Of a stretch of DNA of 64,000 nucleotides, positions 43,947 through 52,839 are shown piece by piece (position 1 is the stretch's first letter; the number at the start of each line of letters is the position of its first letter). The notes under the pieces are model-generated. The model saw only the letters and a program-made list of their open reading frames with translations. It ran no database searches and had not been told where the DNA came from. The stretch is taken from assembly GCF_014205635.1 (NCBI RefSeq), contig NZ_JACIIV010000006.1:1-64000 (forward strand). Direction: 5' to 3'. Both the position numbers and the translations under genes were made by a program. The DNA is from Polymorphobacter multimanifer (lineage in GTDB: Bacteria > Pseudomonadota > Alphaproteobacteria > Sphingomonadales > Sphingomonadaceae).

Positions 43947-44369
43947 CTACTCGGCGGGTATGAAGCGAAGCGTACCTGCCATGCGTGTCGGTCCGCCGGT
44001 GTCGTTCGGATGATTCACACCGTCGACGACGGGTACATCGAGGAAGTCGAATGGGCTCACCCCATCAAGGCAGGCGACATTGACCCCATACTGGTTCTGG
44101 TTGGAGCGGCGCTGATGGTGGGTGTAGATCCCGCAGCGGGAACAGAAGAAGTGCTTCGCTGATCCTGTGTTGAACTGATAGCTGGTCAGAGCTTCCTCAC
44201 CTTCCACGATTCTCACGCCGCCCATTTCGGCTGAAACCGCCACTGCTCCTCGCATCCTGCAATATGAGCAGGTGCACCGACGAATTGTGTTGAAGCCGTC
44301 GCTCAAGGTCGCTTCGAAGCGCACCGCGCCGCAATGGCATTTGCCGACACGAACATTCTGGTTATCCAT
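43947..44369 (-). CDS. GFA-family zinc protein (second copy)
   Basis: This 140-residue protein has the cysteine pattern of the GFA/CENP-V fold: KCHCGAVRFEA, CTCSYCRMRGAVAV and FFCSRCGIYTHHQR. It is distinct from the GFA protein at 36275 and closer to members with a CxxC-THH tail. It is cytoplasmic. Function in the family is mostly unproven; glutathione or small-thiol adduct binding is the classical suggestion. Confidence 0.88.
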   Translation of the reverse strand: MDNQNVRVGKCHCGAVRFEATLSDGFNTIRRCTCSYCRMRGAVAVSAEMGGVRIVEGEEALTSYQFNTGSAKHFFCSRCGIYTHHQRRSNQNQYGVNVACLDGVSPFDFLDVPVVDGVNHPNDTGGPTRMAGTLRFIPAE

Positions 44370-44511
44370 CTCGATCCTCGCAGCAGAGATGGTGTGAGCC
44401 TACGTCCACTTTCAGCGCAGCCACAACGGCAATGTGATGACATGCTCCTGGGCCCCCGGACGAGCCCGGGGCGACGGGGAGGGTGTTGGCGCAGGGGCGA
44501 TGCCCACGTCA

Positions 44512-44547
44512 GGGGTGCAGGGGACAAGTCCCCTGCCCGCCGGAGGC
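44512..44547 (-). repeat. REP-like element, diverged copy 7
   Basis: GGGGTGCAGGGGACAAGTCC continues to CCTGCCCGCCGGAGGC. It keeps the flanks of the family but has a different stem, AGGGGACAAGTCCCCT. It lies just after the stop of the FecA-like receptor gene. Confidence 0.6.
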
Positions 44548-44554
44548 TTGGTTG

Positions 44555-46813
44555 TCAGAAGCGCAGCTTGACGCCGCCCATGGCCATGCGGGGGGCGCCG
44601 GGGCGGGCGCCGTCGGGGGAGAAGCTGGCGTTGTAGGCGACGTTGAAGACGTTGCTGACGGTGCCGAAGAGCGAGACACCGGGGCGCAGGTCGAAGCCGG
44701 CGGAGAGATCGACGAGGATGCGGTCGTCGATCAGGTCGAGGCCGGTGATGCCGCCCTGGCCGGCGGTGGCGCGGGCCTTGCTGACATAGTTGAGGGTGGT
44801 GTCGAAACGCAGCCGATCGAGCTGGAGGCCGGCGTTGACGGCGATCTGGTGCTCCGGGATGTAGGGCAGGCGGTCCCCGATCGCCACGGTGCCCCAGGGG
44901 GCGTAGCTGCTGGCAAAGGCCGTCTGGAAGCGGGCGTCGGTGTAGGTATAGACGAGCGAGACCGGCACTTCGAAGCCCTGGGTGGCGACGTTGCCGAGCA
45001 CGGTGCTGGCGGTGGCCTCGATGCCCTTCACTTCGACGGCACCGCCGGCGAACTGATCGCCGATGTTGCAATCGCCGCCCGAGGATGCGGTGCAGGTGCC
45101 GACGAGGTTGCTGTAATCGTTGAAGAAGCCGATGACTTCGGCGCGCCAGGCTTCGGTGCCGAAGCGCACACCGGCTTCGTAGTTCCAGGAGGTTTCGGCC
45201 GCCACGGTGGAGCCGGGGGCGGGGCTGGCAAAGCCGCGGTGGGCGCCGGCGATGAGGCGGACATCATCGGCGAGGCGCAGCGTGGCGGCGAGGCCGGGGA
45301 TCCAGACATCGACCTTTGAGGTGTTGATGGCGGTGGGGGTGGCGCGGACAGCGTCTCCCAGTGCCCAGCGGGTCTGGGTGAGGTCGATGGTTTCGTAGCG
45401 CAGGCCGGGGACGAGGGTGAGCGGGCCGGCTTCGATCGTGTCCTGCACGTAAAAGGCCCAGGCCTTGGCGTCGCCGCGGCGATTGTCCTGGCTGCCCGGC
45501 GCGCCGGGGGTGGTGAGGACGAGGCGGCCGTTCACCATCTGGAAGCGGTCGTCCTGCTGGAAACGGTCTTCGCTGTCTTCATGGTAGCGCGCCGAGACTT
45601 CGAGGGTGTGGGCGATGCTGCCGGTGTCGAAGCCGGCGGAGAGCGCGGTCTGGGCGCCGGTGGACTGGTAGATGCGGTTGTTGTCGCGGACGCGGAGCGA
45701 GCCGGCGCGGCCGGTGAAGCCTTCGGCGCCGACGAGCTCGGCGAACTGGATGGGGGCGGCGGCGGGGTTTTCGAGGACGCCGGCGATGCTCGTCCAGCCG
45801 GTGTTGGCGGTGTTGCGGATGTCGTTCAATTTGTACCAGGACCGCGCGGTGTCGTTGCGATAGGCGATGGTGGTGACGCGGACGCGGTCCGAGATTTTCC
45901 AGTCATGGGTGAGCTGGAAGGTTTCGTGGGAGACGTTCATCACGTCGGCGGCGCTGGCGTTGTAGCGGCGGTTGGGGGAGGTGCGGAAATCGGCGAGGGT
46001 GAGGCCGAGATAGGTTTCGTCGCTGCGCTCGGTGTAGCGCTGGTATTTGAAGGTGAGGGCGTGGGCGCCATCGGTGGAGCGCAGGCCGAGTTTTGCGACC
46101 ATGTCCGAAATCTTGAAGCCGGTTTCCCCACCGGCATCGATGGTCTTGAAGCCATCGCTGTGCTCGTAAAGGCCTTCGATGAGGCCGCCGACTTCGAGGC
46201 CGCCGCCAAGGCCGGCCCAGCCGCCGACCGAGCCCAGGGCGCGCTGGCTGCCATAGTTGCCGGCGAGGAGATCGACGCGGCCGCTGATCTCGCCGGCGGG
46301 GCCATCGGGGAGGGGGGTGGAGAAGAAGTTGATCGCGCCGCCGACGGTGCTGGGGCCGTATTTGATGGCAGCGGGGCCCTTGGCGACTTCGACGCCCTGG
46401 ATGCGGGCAAGGCGGGGGAAATAATAGGCGGCGGGGGCGGCATAGGGGGCCGGCGAGATGAGGACGCCATCCTCCATGATGGCGACGCGCGCCGAGCGAT
46501 CGGTGCCCGAGCCGCGGATGCCGATGTTGGGGCGCAGGCCGAAGCCGTCTTCCTCCTGCAGGAAGACGCCGGGAACCTGGCGGAGGATGCGGTTGACGTC
46601 GCCATAGGAGAAGCGATCGAGCGCCTGCGCATCGAGGACGGTGACCGAGCCGCCGATATCGAGCGTGCCGAGGCGCGAGGCGGTGACGGTGATGAGGCCT
46701 GCGCCCCAGTCGGTATCGTCTGCAACGATGTTTGCAGTGGAGGGGACTTCGGCGGCCTGCGTGGCTTGCGCGAGCGCGAGAGCGAGCAGCGAGGTGGTGA
46801 GGGCAAGCTTCAT
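44555..46813 (-). CDS. TonB-dependent receptor, FecA-like
   Basis: This 752-residue outer-membrane receptor has a signal peptide (LTTSLLALALAQATQA). The plug has AGLITVTASRLGTLDIGGSV, VPGVFLQEEDGFGLRPNIGIRG and VEVAKGPAAIKYGPSTVGGAINF, close to FecA/ferric-siderophore receptors. The C-terminus is MAMGGVKLRF, a proper barrel end. There is no N-terminal signalling extension, so it is not a sigma/anti-sigma regulated transducer. A LytS/LytTR pair lies immediately upstream on the same strand and may control it. Iron-citrate or another metal chelate is a reasonable guess for the ligand. Confidence 0.92.
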   Translation of the reverse strand: MKLALTTSLLALALAQATQAAEVPSTANIVADDTDWGAGLITVTASRLGTLDIGGSVTVLDAQALDRFSYGDVNRILRQVPGVFLQEEDGFGLRPNIGIRGSGTDRSARVAIMEDGVLISPAPYAAPAAYYFPRLARIQGVEVAKGPAAIKYGPSTVGGAINFFSTPLPDGPAGEISGRVDLLAGNYGSQRALGSVGGWAGLGGGLEVGGLIEGLYEHSDGFKTIDAGGETGFKISDMVAKLGLRSTDGAHALTFKYQRYTERSDETYLGLTLADFRTSPNRRYNASAADVMNVSHETFQLTHDWKISDRVRVTTIAYRNDTARSWYKLNDIRNTANTGWTSIAGVLENPAAAPIQFAELVGAEGFTGRAGSLRVRDNNRIYQSTGAQTALSAGFDTGSIAHTLEVSARYHEDSEDRFQQDDRFQMVNGRLVLTTPGAPGSQDNRRGDAKAWAFYVQDTIEAGPLTLVPGLRYETIDLTQTRWALGDAVRATPTAINTSKVDVWIPGLAATLRLADDVRLIAGAHRGFASPAPGSTVAAETSWNYEAGVRFGTEAWRAEVIGFFNDYSNLVGTCTASSGGDCNIGDQFAGGAVEVKGIEATASTVLGNVATQGFEVPVSLVYTYTDARFQTAFASSYAPWGTVAIGDRLPYIPEHQIAVNAGLQLDRLRFDTTLNYVSKARATAGQGGITGLDLIDDRILVDLSAGFDLRPGVSLFGTVSNVFNVAYNASFSPDGARPGAPRMAMGGVKLRF

Positions 46814-47016
46814 CGGGGTCCGTTCGTCGCTATTGCAAATTGGTTGCAGCGGCTGACTAGAATCGTGTTTTGGACTCGGCAAGCGGTTTTTGCGACGCAG
46901 TTGCAGTTTTTTGGGGTGCTGTCGGTCGATGATGGCGGGCGGGCGGGGACCCCCACCCCGCCTCGACCAGGGGGTGCGCGTCGTTGGTCCCCCAAGGGGG
47001 AGCGAGGGTGATTTCC

Positions 47017-47760
47017 TCAATGTCCGGTGAGCAGGGCCTTGACGCCGGCGGCGTGGGTGCGGCCGACGGGGAGTTGCAGGCCATTGACGAGCTCCACCTG
47101 CCAGCCGCTGCTGCGGCCGTGGAAGAGCCGGGCTACGTGGTCGCGCCGCACGATGACCGAGCGGTGGATGCGGACGAATTTTGCCGGATCGAGTCGCGCT
47201 TCGAGGGTGGATATGGTTTCGTGGATGAGGAAGCTGCGGGTGGCGGTGGTGAGGCGCATGTAATCGCGCTCGGCCTGGACATGTTCGACATCGTCGGCGG
47301 CGACGCGCACCATTTCGCCGCGCTGCGGAACCCAGAATTCGGCGATCCATTGCGGCGACGCGACCGGGGCCGGCATCGTCTGCCGCTGGCGGGCGCGCTC
47401 GAAGCCGCGAGCGAGGCGCGCGGCGTCGATCGGCTTCATCAGATAGTCGACGGCGGCGACTTCGAAGGCCGCGAGTGCGAACTGGTCGAAGGCGGTGATG
47501 AAGATGATGGCGGGGGCGGAGCCGGAAGCATCCTGGGGCAGGGCGGCGGCGAGTTGCAGGCCGGTCATGCCCGGCATGGCGATATCGAGCAGCAGGACGT
47601 CGGGGCGATGGACTTCGATGAGCCGCAGTGCGCCGGGGCCGTCGTTGGCGGTGCCGATGAGCTCGATCCCGGGAAGGCGGGCGCAGAGGATCTGCATGCG
47701 CTCGATCGCCAGCGGCTCGTCGTCGACGGCGAGGACGCGCAGGGTCGGGACTTCAGACAC
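47017..47760 (-). CDS. LytTR-family response regulator
   Basis: This 247-residue response regulator has a receiver domain with VDDEP acidic pair, phospho-acceptor Asp in DVLLLDIAMPG and Lys in YLMKPID. A LytTR DNA-binding domain follows (VQAERDYMRLTT, RFVRIHRS-like FVRIHRSVIVRRDHV). It starts at GTG 47760, inside the last bases of the histidine kinase gene, an overlap of 8 bases. The pair should act as a two-component system; the adjacent TonB receptor is the nearest candidate target. Confidence 0.92.
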   Translation of the reverse strand: MSEVPTLRVLAVDDEPLAIERMQILCARLPGIELIGTANDGPGALRLIEVHRPDVLLLDIAMPGMTGLQLAAALPQDASGSAPAIIFITAFDQFALAAFEVAAVDYLMKPIDAARLARGFERARQRQTMPAPVASPQWIAEFWVPQRGEMVRVAADDVEHVQAERDYMRLTTATRSFLIHETISTLEARLDPAKFVRIHRSVIVRRDHVARLFHGRSSGWQVELVNGLQLPVGRTHAAGVKALLTGH

Positions 47761-48862
47761 GCGACATTTCCAGCGGCATCTCCAGCTCGACCTTGTAGCC
47801 GCCGCAGAGGCGGGGGCTCGGCGTGCAGCGGGCGCGGCTGCCGAAGCGGGCTTCGAGGCGGGCGCAGACGTTCCTGACGCCGATGCCGTTGCCCGGCGGG
47901 GCGGCGCCGAGCGGGGCGGCATCATCGGTAATGGTGATGAACAGCCTTTCCCCCTCGGCGCGCGCGGTGATGCTGATGGTGACGGGAGCGCTGCTCATGG
48001 CGACGCCGTGGCGGACGGCATTTTCGACCAGCGGTTGCAGGATGAGCGCCGGCACACGCGCGGCGCCGAACTGCGGGGGGACGTCGATCTCGACCCTCAG
48101 CCGCTCGGGGAAGCGGACCTGCTCGATATCGAGGTAGAGCCGCTGCAACGCGATCTCGTCGGCGAGCGGCACATCGGCCTCGGGATCGGTGGCGAGGCTG
48201 GAGCGGAAGAAGGTGGAGAGGTTGAGGATCATCGCCTCGGCATCCTCGGCGCGGCCGGCCATGACCTGGGCGGAGAGCGAATTCAATGTGTTGAACAGGA
48301 AGTGCGGGTTGACCTGGTAGCGCAGCGCCCGGAGCTGGGCGGTCTGCGCCTCGGCGCGGAAGCGGGCGGCCTGGCGCTCGGCGCGCTGGACGCGGCCGGC
48401 ATAGGCGAGGGCGATGTAGAGGATGCCCCAGGCGACGACGAAGAAATACCAGTTGGCGGCGAGGGCGGCGATATAATGCCAGATGCTGTCGGGGTTGCGC
48501 TTCCAAGCGGCGATTTCCTCGAGGATGCTCGGGCTGGGGGCGATGACGAAGAAGACGAGGTGGTTGGCGAGCGAATAGGCGAAGGCGATCGGTGCGCTGG
48601 CGACAAACACCAGGCCCACGAGCCAGCGGGTCGACCATTGGGCGCGGCGGGCGAGCAACTGCCAGAGGACGGCGGTGAGCGCGATGCCGATCAGGGTGAC
48701 GATGCCGCGGCGCCACGCCATGCCGAGCTGATCGGGCTGATCGGTAAAGGCGATGCGCAGCGTGTTGATGAGGAAGTAGAAGGCCCAGAAGCCGGCGATC
48801 GACAGCAATGCCAGTCTTGTGGGGACAAGCGGCGCGTCATCGGCCTGTTGTGCTGCGTTCAT
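47753..48862 (-). CDS. LytS/YehU-type sensor histidine kinase
   Basis: This 369-residue inner-membrane kinase has four to five hydrophobic segments in the first 170 residues and a His_kinase domain with QVNPHFLFNTLNSLSAQV, whose histidine is the phospho-acceptor of this class. The ATPase part has LVENAVRHGV (N box), ITITDDA and GNGIGVRNVCARLEARFG (G box). It is co-transcribed with the LytTR regulator. The signal it senses is unknown; no periplasmic domain of size is present. Confidence 0.92.
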   Translation of the reverse strand: MNAAQQADDAPLVPTRLALLSIAGFWAFYFLINTLRIAFTDQPDQLGMAWRRGIVTLIGIALTAVLWQLLARRAQWSTRWLVGLVFVASAPIAFAYSLANHLVFFVIAPSPSILEEIAAWKRNPDSIWHYIAALAANWYFFVVAWGILYIALAYAGRVQRAERQAARFRAEAQTAQLRALRYQVNPHFLFNTLNSLSAQVMAGRAEDAEAMILNLSTFFRSSLATDPEADVPLADEIALQRLYLDIEQVRFPERLRVEIDVPPQFGAARVPALILQPLVENAVRHGVAMSSAPVTISITARAEGERLFITITDDAAPLGAAPPGNGIGVRNVCARLEARFGSRARCTPSPRLCGGYKVELEMPLEMSRV

Positions 48863-49009
48863 CCTGCTGTCCTAGCCGCTGCGGGGCTGCAAGTCCCCCT
48901 GTGCTGCAGTCGTTCATCGAAGCGGGAGCGGCTTTTGTCGAAGCGGTGCGGCGGGGCTGCGCGGTTTGGGCTTCAACGCCGGCTTCCAACTGTCTTGCGG
49001 GAGCCCGTG

Positions 49010-49183
49010 ATGCGTATTGCCCTTGTTCTGCTCATGCTTCTCGTGTCGGTTGCCAGCTTTGGCGGCCCCCGGCTGCATCTGGCACTGGAGGACCGCGGCG
49101 ACCCCAATCCACGGCAGCTCGCGGTGAGTGCGACGACGCTGGGGATGTGTGCGGCGCTGATCGTGAGCTGGTCCCGGCGTTGA
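49010..49183 (+). CDS. Small membrane protein (57 residues)
   Basis: A short open frame starting at ATG 49010 has a hydrophobic start (RIALVLLMLLVSVASFG), a charged middle (HLALEDRGDPNPRQ) and a second hydrophobic stretch (LAVSATTLGMCAALIVSW). GGGAG lies about 7 bases upstream. Two membrane segments with a 20-residue loop are plausible. It ends 6 bases before the convergent recX stop. There is no known family. Confidence 0.5.
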   Translation: MRIALVLLMLLVSVASFGGPRLHLALEDRGDPNPRQLAVSATTLGMCAALIVSWSRR

Positions 49184-49189
49184 CGCTGA

Positions 49190-49798
49190 TCAGGAAAGCG
49201 GTTGATCTTCGGCCATGGCCTCGGCTTCGGCGACGGTGCGGGCGGTGAGGATGCGGCGCGCCAGCCCGTGATCATGGCCGGCGCGGAGCATGGCGGCGAG
49301 CGCGCGGCGGGCGGTGCCAGGATCGGGGGCGGGGTCTGACGTGGACCCCTCGCGGGCGAAGGGGCCGAGGCGGCGGCGGCGGGCAAAGCGCAGGGCCGCG
49401 GCGATGCCGTCATCGGGAATGTCTTCGTCCTCGGCTTCGGGGGTGGCGTCTTCCGATGAAATGCCGGCGGCATTGAGCGCTTGCGACACGCGGCGCTCGC
49501 CGAGGCCGCGGATGCTCATCGTGCGACGCTTGGCGGCGGCCCAGGCGGCGTCGTCGACATAGCCGAGCTCGACGATGCGCGCGACGAGCGCGTCGGGATC
49601 GGGCGGGGTGGCGCCCTCCCAGGGGCGATCGCGGAGCTTGCGGCGCAGATAAGTGCGGAGCTTGGCGGCGGTGGTGGCGTAGCGCGCGGCATAGTGGAGG
49701 GCGAGCGCCTGGAGCCTGGGCGCGTCGAGCGGTTTGGGTGGTGGAGGCGGACCGCGCTCGCGGCGCTTGCGCGGTTTCGGCCTCTCTTCATCGATCAT
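49190..49798 (-). CDS. recX: RecX-family regulatory protein
   Basis: This 202-residue protein has a basic, Pro-rich N-terminus followed by the RecX helical repeats: YATTAAKLRTYLRRKLRDRPW, LVARIVELGYVDDAAWAAAKRRTM and IRGLGERRVSQALNAAGI. RecX binds RecA filaments and limits recombination. It is longer than the roughly 150-170 residues of many RecX proteins because of the extra N-terminal segment and an acidic insert. recA is not adjacent in this window. Confidence 0.88.
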   Translation of the reverse strand: MIDEERPKPRKRRERGPPPPPKPLDAPRLQALALHYAARYATTAAKLRTYLRRKLRDRPWEGATPPDPDALVARIVELGYVDDAAWAAAKRRTMSIRGLGERRVSQALNAAGISSEDATPEAEDEDIPDDGIAAALRFARRRRLGPFAREGSTSDPAPDPGTARRALAAMLRAGHDHGLARRILTARTVAEAEAMAEDQPLS

Positions 49799-49910
49799 GC
49801 CATCTTCTTGCCATGATCGGGCCGGAATTTGAACCCGCTGTGCTGCGATGACCTTGATGTCATAATGGCTCGGAACAGGGCCGGGTCGCATCGTTCAGGG
49901 AGATACGGGT

Positions 49911-51674
49911 TTGCAGATCGAGAGCACCCCGGAGGCGGAGACGGGTCTTGCACCCACCCCGACCTTCGACGACCTGCCGTACCGGCGCGCCGATTTCGGC
50001 ACCGTGGGCGACGCGCTCGACTATGCCGCGCAAGGGCTCAAGGGCTTCAATTTCCACGATGCGCGCGCCGATCTGGTGCGCGCCTATCCCTATGCCGAGC
50101 TGGCGCGCGATGCCCGCACCCAGGCGCTGCGGCTGATTGCCGAGGGCGTGGCTCCGGGGGACCGGGTGGCGCTGATTGCCGAGACGGGGGCGGATTTTGC
50201 CGCGGCCTTCTTTGCTGCCATCTATGCCGGCGCCCTGCCGGTGCCGCTGCCGCTGCCGACGAGCTTTGGCGGGCGCGAGGCGTATGTCGAGCAGATTGCG
50301 GTGCAATTGCGCTCGGCCGAGCCGAAGATGGTGCTGTCTTCGCAAGGGCTGTTCGCGATGGTCGAGCAGGCGGCCGAGGGGCTGTGCGCGGCGCGTGACT
50401 GGACGAGCTTCTTTGCAGCACCCGCGCCGGTGGTCGAGCTGCCGCAGGCGGCTGCCGGCGACATTGCCTATCTGCAGTACAGCTCGGGCAGCACGCGCTT
50501 TCCGCACGGCGTGGCGGTGACGCATGAGGCGCTGCTCGCCAACCTTGCCGGCCATGCGCATTGCATGGAGGCCGGTGACGGCGACCGGGTGGTATCGTGG
50601 TTGCCCTGGTATCATGACATGGGGCTGGTGGGGTGCATGCTCGCACCCTTGGCGAACCAGATTTCGGTCGATTATCTCGCCACCGAGGATTTTGCGCGGC
50701 GGCCGCTGAGCTGGCTGACGCTGATCAGCCGCAACGCCCACAACACGCTGAGCTATTCGCCGACCTTCGGCTATGACATCTGCGCGCGGCGGATTTCGCC
50801 GAGCATCAACGTTGCCGAGCGCTTCGATCTTTCGCGCTGGCGGGTGGCGGGGAATGGCGCCGACATGATCCGCCCCGAAGTGATGCAGGCGTTCGTCGAT
50901 GTGTTTGCCGCTGCCGGCTTCAAGGCTTCGGCCTTCCTGCCGAGCTATGGGCTGGCGGAAGCGACGCTCGCTGTTTCGATCATGCCGCTGGGCGAGGGGA
51001 TCGTCTCCGACCTCATCGACGAGCGGACGCTTGCGGGGCTTTCGGGCGGGCGAACCGATAGCCGTCGTCCGACGCGCTACCGTGCCATCGTCAATTGCGG
51101 CAAGGCAGTGCCGGGGCTGACGATCGAAGTCCGCGACGAGACGGGGGCCGTGCTGCCCGACCGCAAGATCGGCCGGGTGTTCGTGAAGGGGATCGGCGTG
51201 ATGGCGGGCTATTTCCGTGATCCCGAAGCCACCGCCGCAGCGCTTTCCGCCGATGGCTGGCTCGACACCGGCGACATGGGCTATCTGGCGAAGGGGTCGA
51301 TCTTCATCGTCGGCCGCGCCAAGGACATGATCATCATCAACGGCAAGAACCATTGGCCGCAGGACATCGAATGGGCGATCGAGCAGCTGCCGGGGTTCAA
51401 GGCCGGGGACATTGCTGCCTTTGCCATCACCACGCCTTCGGGCGAGGAGGCGCCGGCGGTGCTGGTACAGTGCCGCACCTCCGACCCCGCCGAGCGCAGC
51501 AATCTGCGCGAGGCGATCCGCACCAAGGTGCGCGCCATCACCGGCATGAGCTGCGTGGTGGAGCTGGTGCCGCCGCGCACGCTGCCGCGGACCTCCTCGG
51601 GCAAGCTTTCGCGCTCCAAGGCGCGGTCGCAGTATCTTTCGGGGGAAATCCAGCCGTTCGATGTGGCGGCCTGA
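49911..51674 (+). CDS. aasR: Fatty acyl-AMP ligase/acyl-ACP synthetase of the sphingolipid cluster (AasR-like)
   Basis: This 587-residue adenylate-forming enzyme has the AMP-binding motif YSSGSTRFPHGVAV, the substrate region SWLPWYHDMGLVG, YGLAEATLAVS and the hinge TGDMGYL. GKNHWPQDIEW fits the fatty acyl-AMP ligase subclass, which loads acyl carrier proteins rather than CoA. TTG 49911 has GGGAG 8 bases upstream. Together with the ACP, Spt and CerR-like genes downstream it matches the Caulobacter ceramide set, where AasR charges the dedicated ACP with the acyl chain used by Spt. Confidence 0.87.
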   Translation: MQIESTPEAETGLAPTPTFDDLPYRRADFGTVGDALDYAAQGLKGFNFHDARADLVRAYPYAELARDARTQALRLIAEGVAPGDRVALIAETGADFAAAFFAAIYAGALPVPLPLPTSFGGREAYVEQIAVQLRSAEPKMVLSSQGLFAMVEQAAEGLCAARDWTSFFAAPAPVVELPQAAAGDIAYLQYSSGSTRFPHGVAVTHEALLANLAGHAHCMEAGDGDRVVSWLPWYHDMGLVGCMLAPLANQISVDYLATEDFARRPLSWLTLISRNAHNTLSYSPTFGYDICARRISPSINVAERFDLSRWRVAGNGADMIRPEVMQAFVDVFAAAGFKASAFLPSYGLAEATLAVSIMPLGEGIVSDLIDERTLAGLSGGRTDSRRPTRYRAIVNCGKAVPGLTIEVRDETGAVLPDRKIGRVFVKGIGVMAGYFRDPEATAAALSADGWLDTGDMGYLAKGSIFIVGRAKDMIIINGKNHWPQDIEWAIEQLPGFKAGDIAAFAITTPSGEEAPAVLVQCRTSDPAERSNLREAIRTKVRAITGMSCVVELVPPRTLPRTSSGKLSRSKARSQYLSGEIQPFDVAA

Positions 51675-51741
51675 GGCGCGGTTGTTGACCGGCTGCTGAC
51701 GCCGCCATACTCTACACTGATAATATCAGTGGGGGCGGACC

Positions 51742-52839
51742 ATGGGGATCTACTGGAACTTGTGCGGAGCAGGTGCTTCGCTGAACAGCATCGTGATGGT
51801 GGGCACCCATGATGCCGGGATAAACAAGGGCAAATGGTACGCCAGGACGCAGAAGCATGACATCTGGCACCAGGCTTATAACGGAGTGCGGCTGTTCGAC
51901 CTGCGCATTGCCGCCGGCACATCGGGGGGCACGACGGGGGGCGTGAAAAACGCCGAGCTTCGGTCCTATCATGCCGATGGTGCAGCCAAGAAGCAGGAGA
52001 CCAAGACCCGCTATCTCGAGGATCTCGGCCGCAACCAGCAGCTGGAACGGTCCAGCATCCGGATGGGCACTTTCGGGGATTCGCTGCAGAGCATGATTGA
52101 CCAGGCCAAGAACTATGTGGAGTCGGAGCCCAACGAGTTTCTGATCCTGAAGTTCGACAAATGCCTGAAGTGGGCGCTGGTCGCGGAAGCCTGTGTGACG
52201 CTGCTCGGCAACCGGATCTACAAGGGTGGCGGCGATCTCAACATCAAGACGCTCGACGACCTGAAGGGCAAGGTGATCTGCGTGTTCACCCAGGATGGCC
52301 TGAACGCCATCGGCAACCAGTATGGACCGGCGGACGGCATATTGGGTATCCGCAACCTGAATGGGTCTGCCGGCGGCTATGATGCCGGGTATGAAGGGCT
52401 GCAGTATTTCGGCAAGGGCGGGACGTCGTTGACGGGGCTGACGCCGACATCCGAAAACAAGAAGAAGCAGCGGGGGCTGATGGTGGCCGGCGTGGGGAGC
52501 GACCCGCGTGCCATGGGCATGATGTACTGGACCAGCACCGGGCTGCTGGGCAATGTGCGGTTTCGCAACTGGATGATGTGGAAGGGCTCCAACCGGGCGG
52601 CGCTGAAGGCGACCTGGAACACCGGGCTGCAGGCGGCGATCGACGACCGGCTGAACGGGCAGAATGTGCTCGATGGGGGCGGGAACCTGCTGAAGACCTT
52701 CATGCCCAATATCGTGATGATCGATTTTGCCAACAGCGACCGGTGCAGCCTGATCCTCGACCTCAACAATGTTGCGGCGCATGAGCTGGCGCAGGCGGCG
52801 CAATTTGTAGCGGCACAGGGGCTAGACGCTGCGGGATGA
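51742..52839 (+). CDS. Phosphatidylinositol-phospholipase-C-like TIM-barrel protein
   Basis: This 365-residue protein resembles the PI-PLC X-domain superfamily. Catalytic candidates are His23 in MVGTHDAG, Asp53 and Arg55 in VRLFDLRI and His77 in RSYHADG, in the right order for the two-histidine mechanism; NEFLILKFDK fits a following core strand. No signal peptide is seen, so it is cytoplasmic unless exported otherwise. The next gene starts within its last four bases. It stands between aasR and cerR, so it may hydrolyse or transfer a phospho head group on ceramide or inositol lipids. That role is inference only. Confidence 0.78.
   Translation: MGIYWNLCGAGASLNSIVMVGTHDAGINKGKWYARTQKHDIWHQAYNGVRLFDLRIAAGTSGGTTGGVKNAELRSYHADGAAKKQETKTRYLEDLGRNQQLERSSIRMGTFGDSLQSMIDQAKNYVESEPNEFLILKFDKCLKWALVAEACVTLLGNRIYKGGGDLNIKTLDDLKGKVICVFTQDGLNAIGNQYGPADGILGIRNLNGSAGGYDAGYEGLQYFGKGGTSLTGLTPTSENKKKQRGLMVAGVGSDPRAMGMMYWTSTGLLGNVRFRNWMMWKGSNRAALKATWNTGLQAAIDDRLNGQNVLDGGGNLLKTFMPNIVMIDFANSDRCSLILDLNNVAAHELAQAAQFVAAQGLDAAG

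Noticed and set aside
44483-47011. Long forward-strand frames opposite the FecA-like receptor.
   Set aside because: They are Gly/Ala/Glu-rich shadows of the receptor; the reverse strand has plug and barrel motifs.
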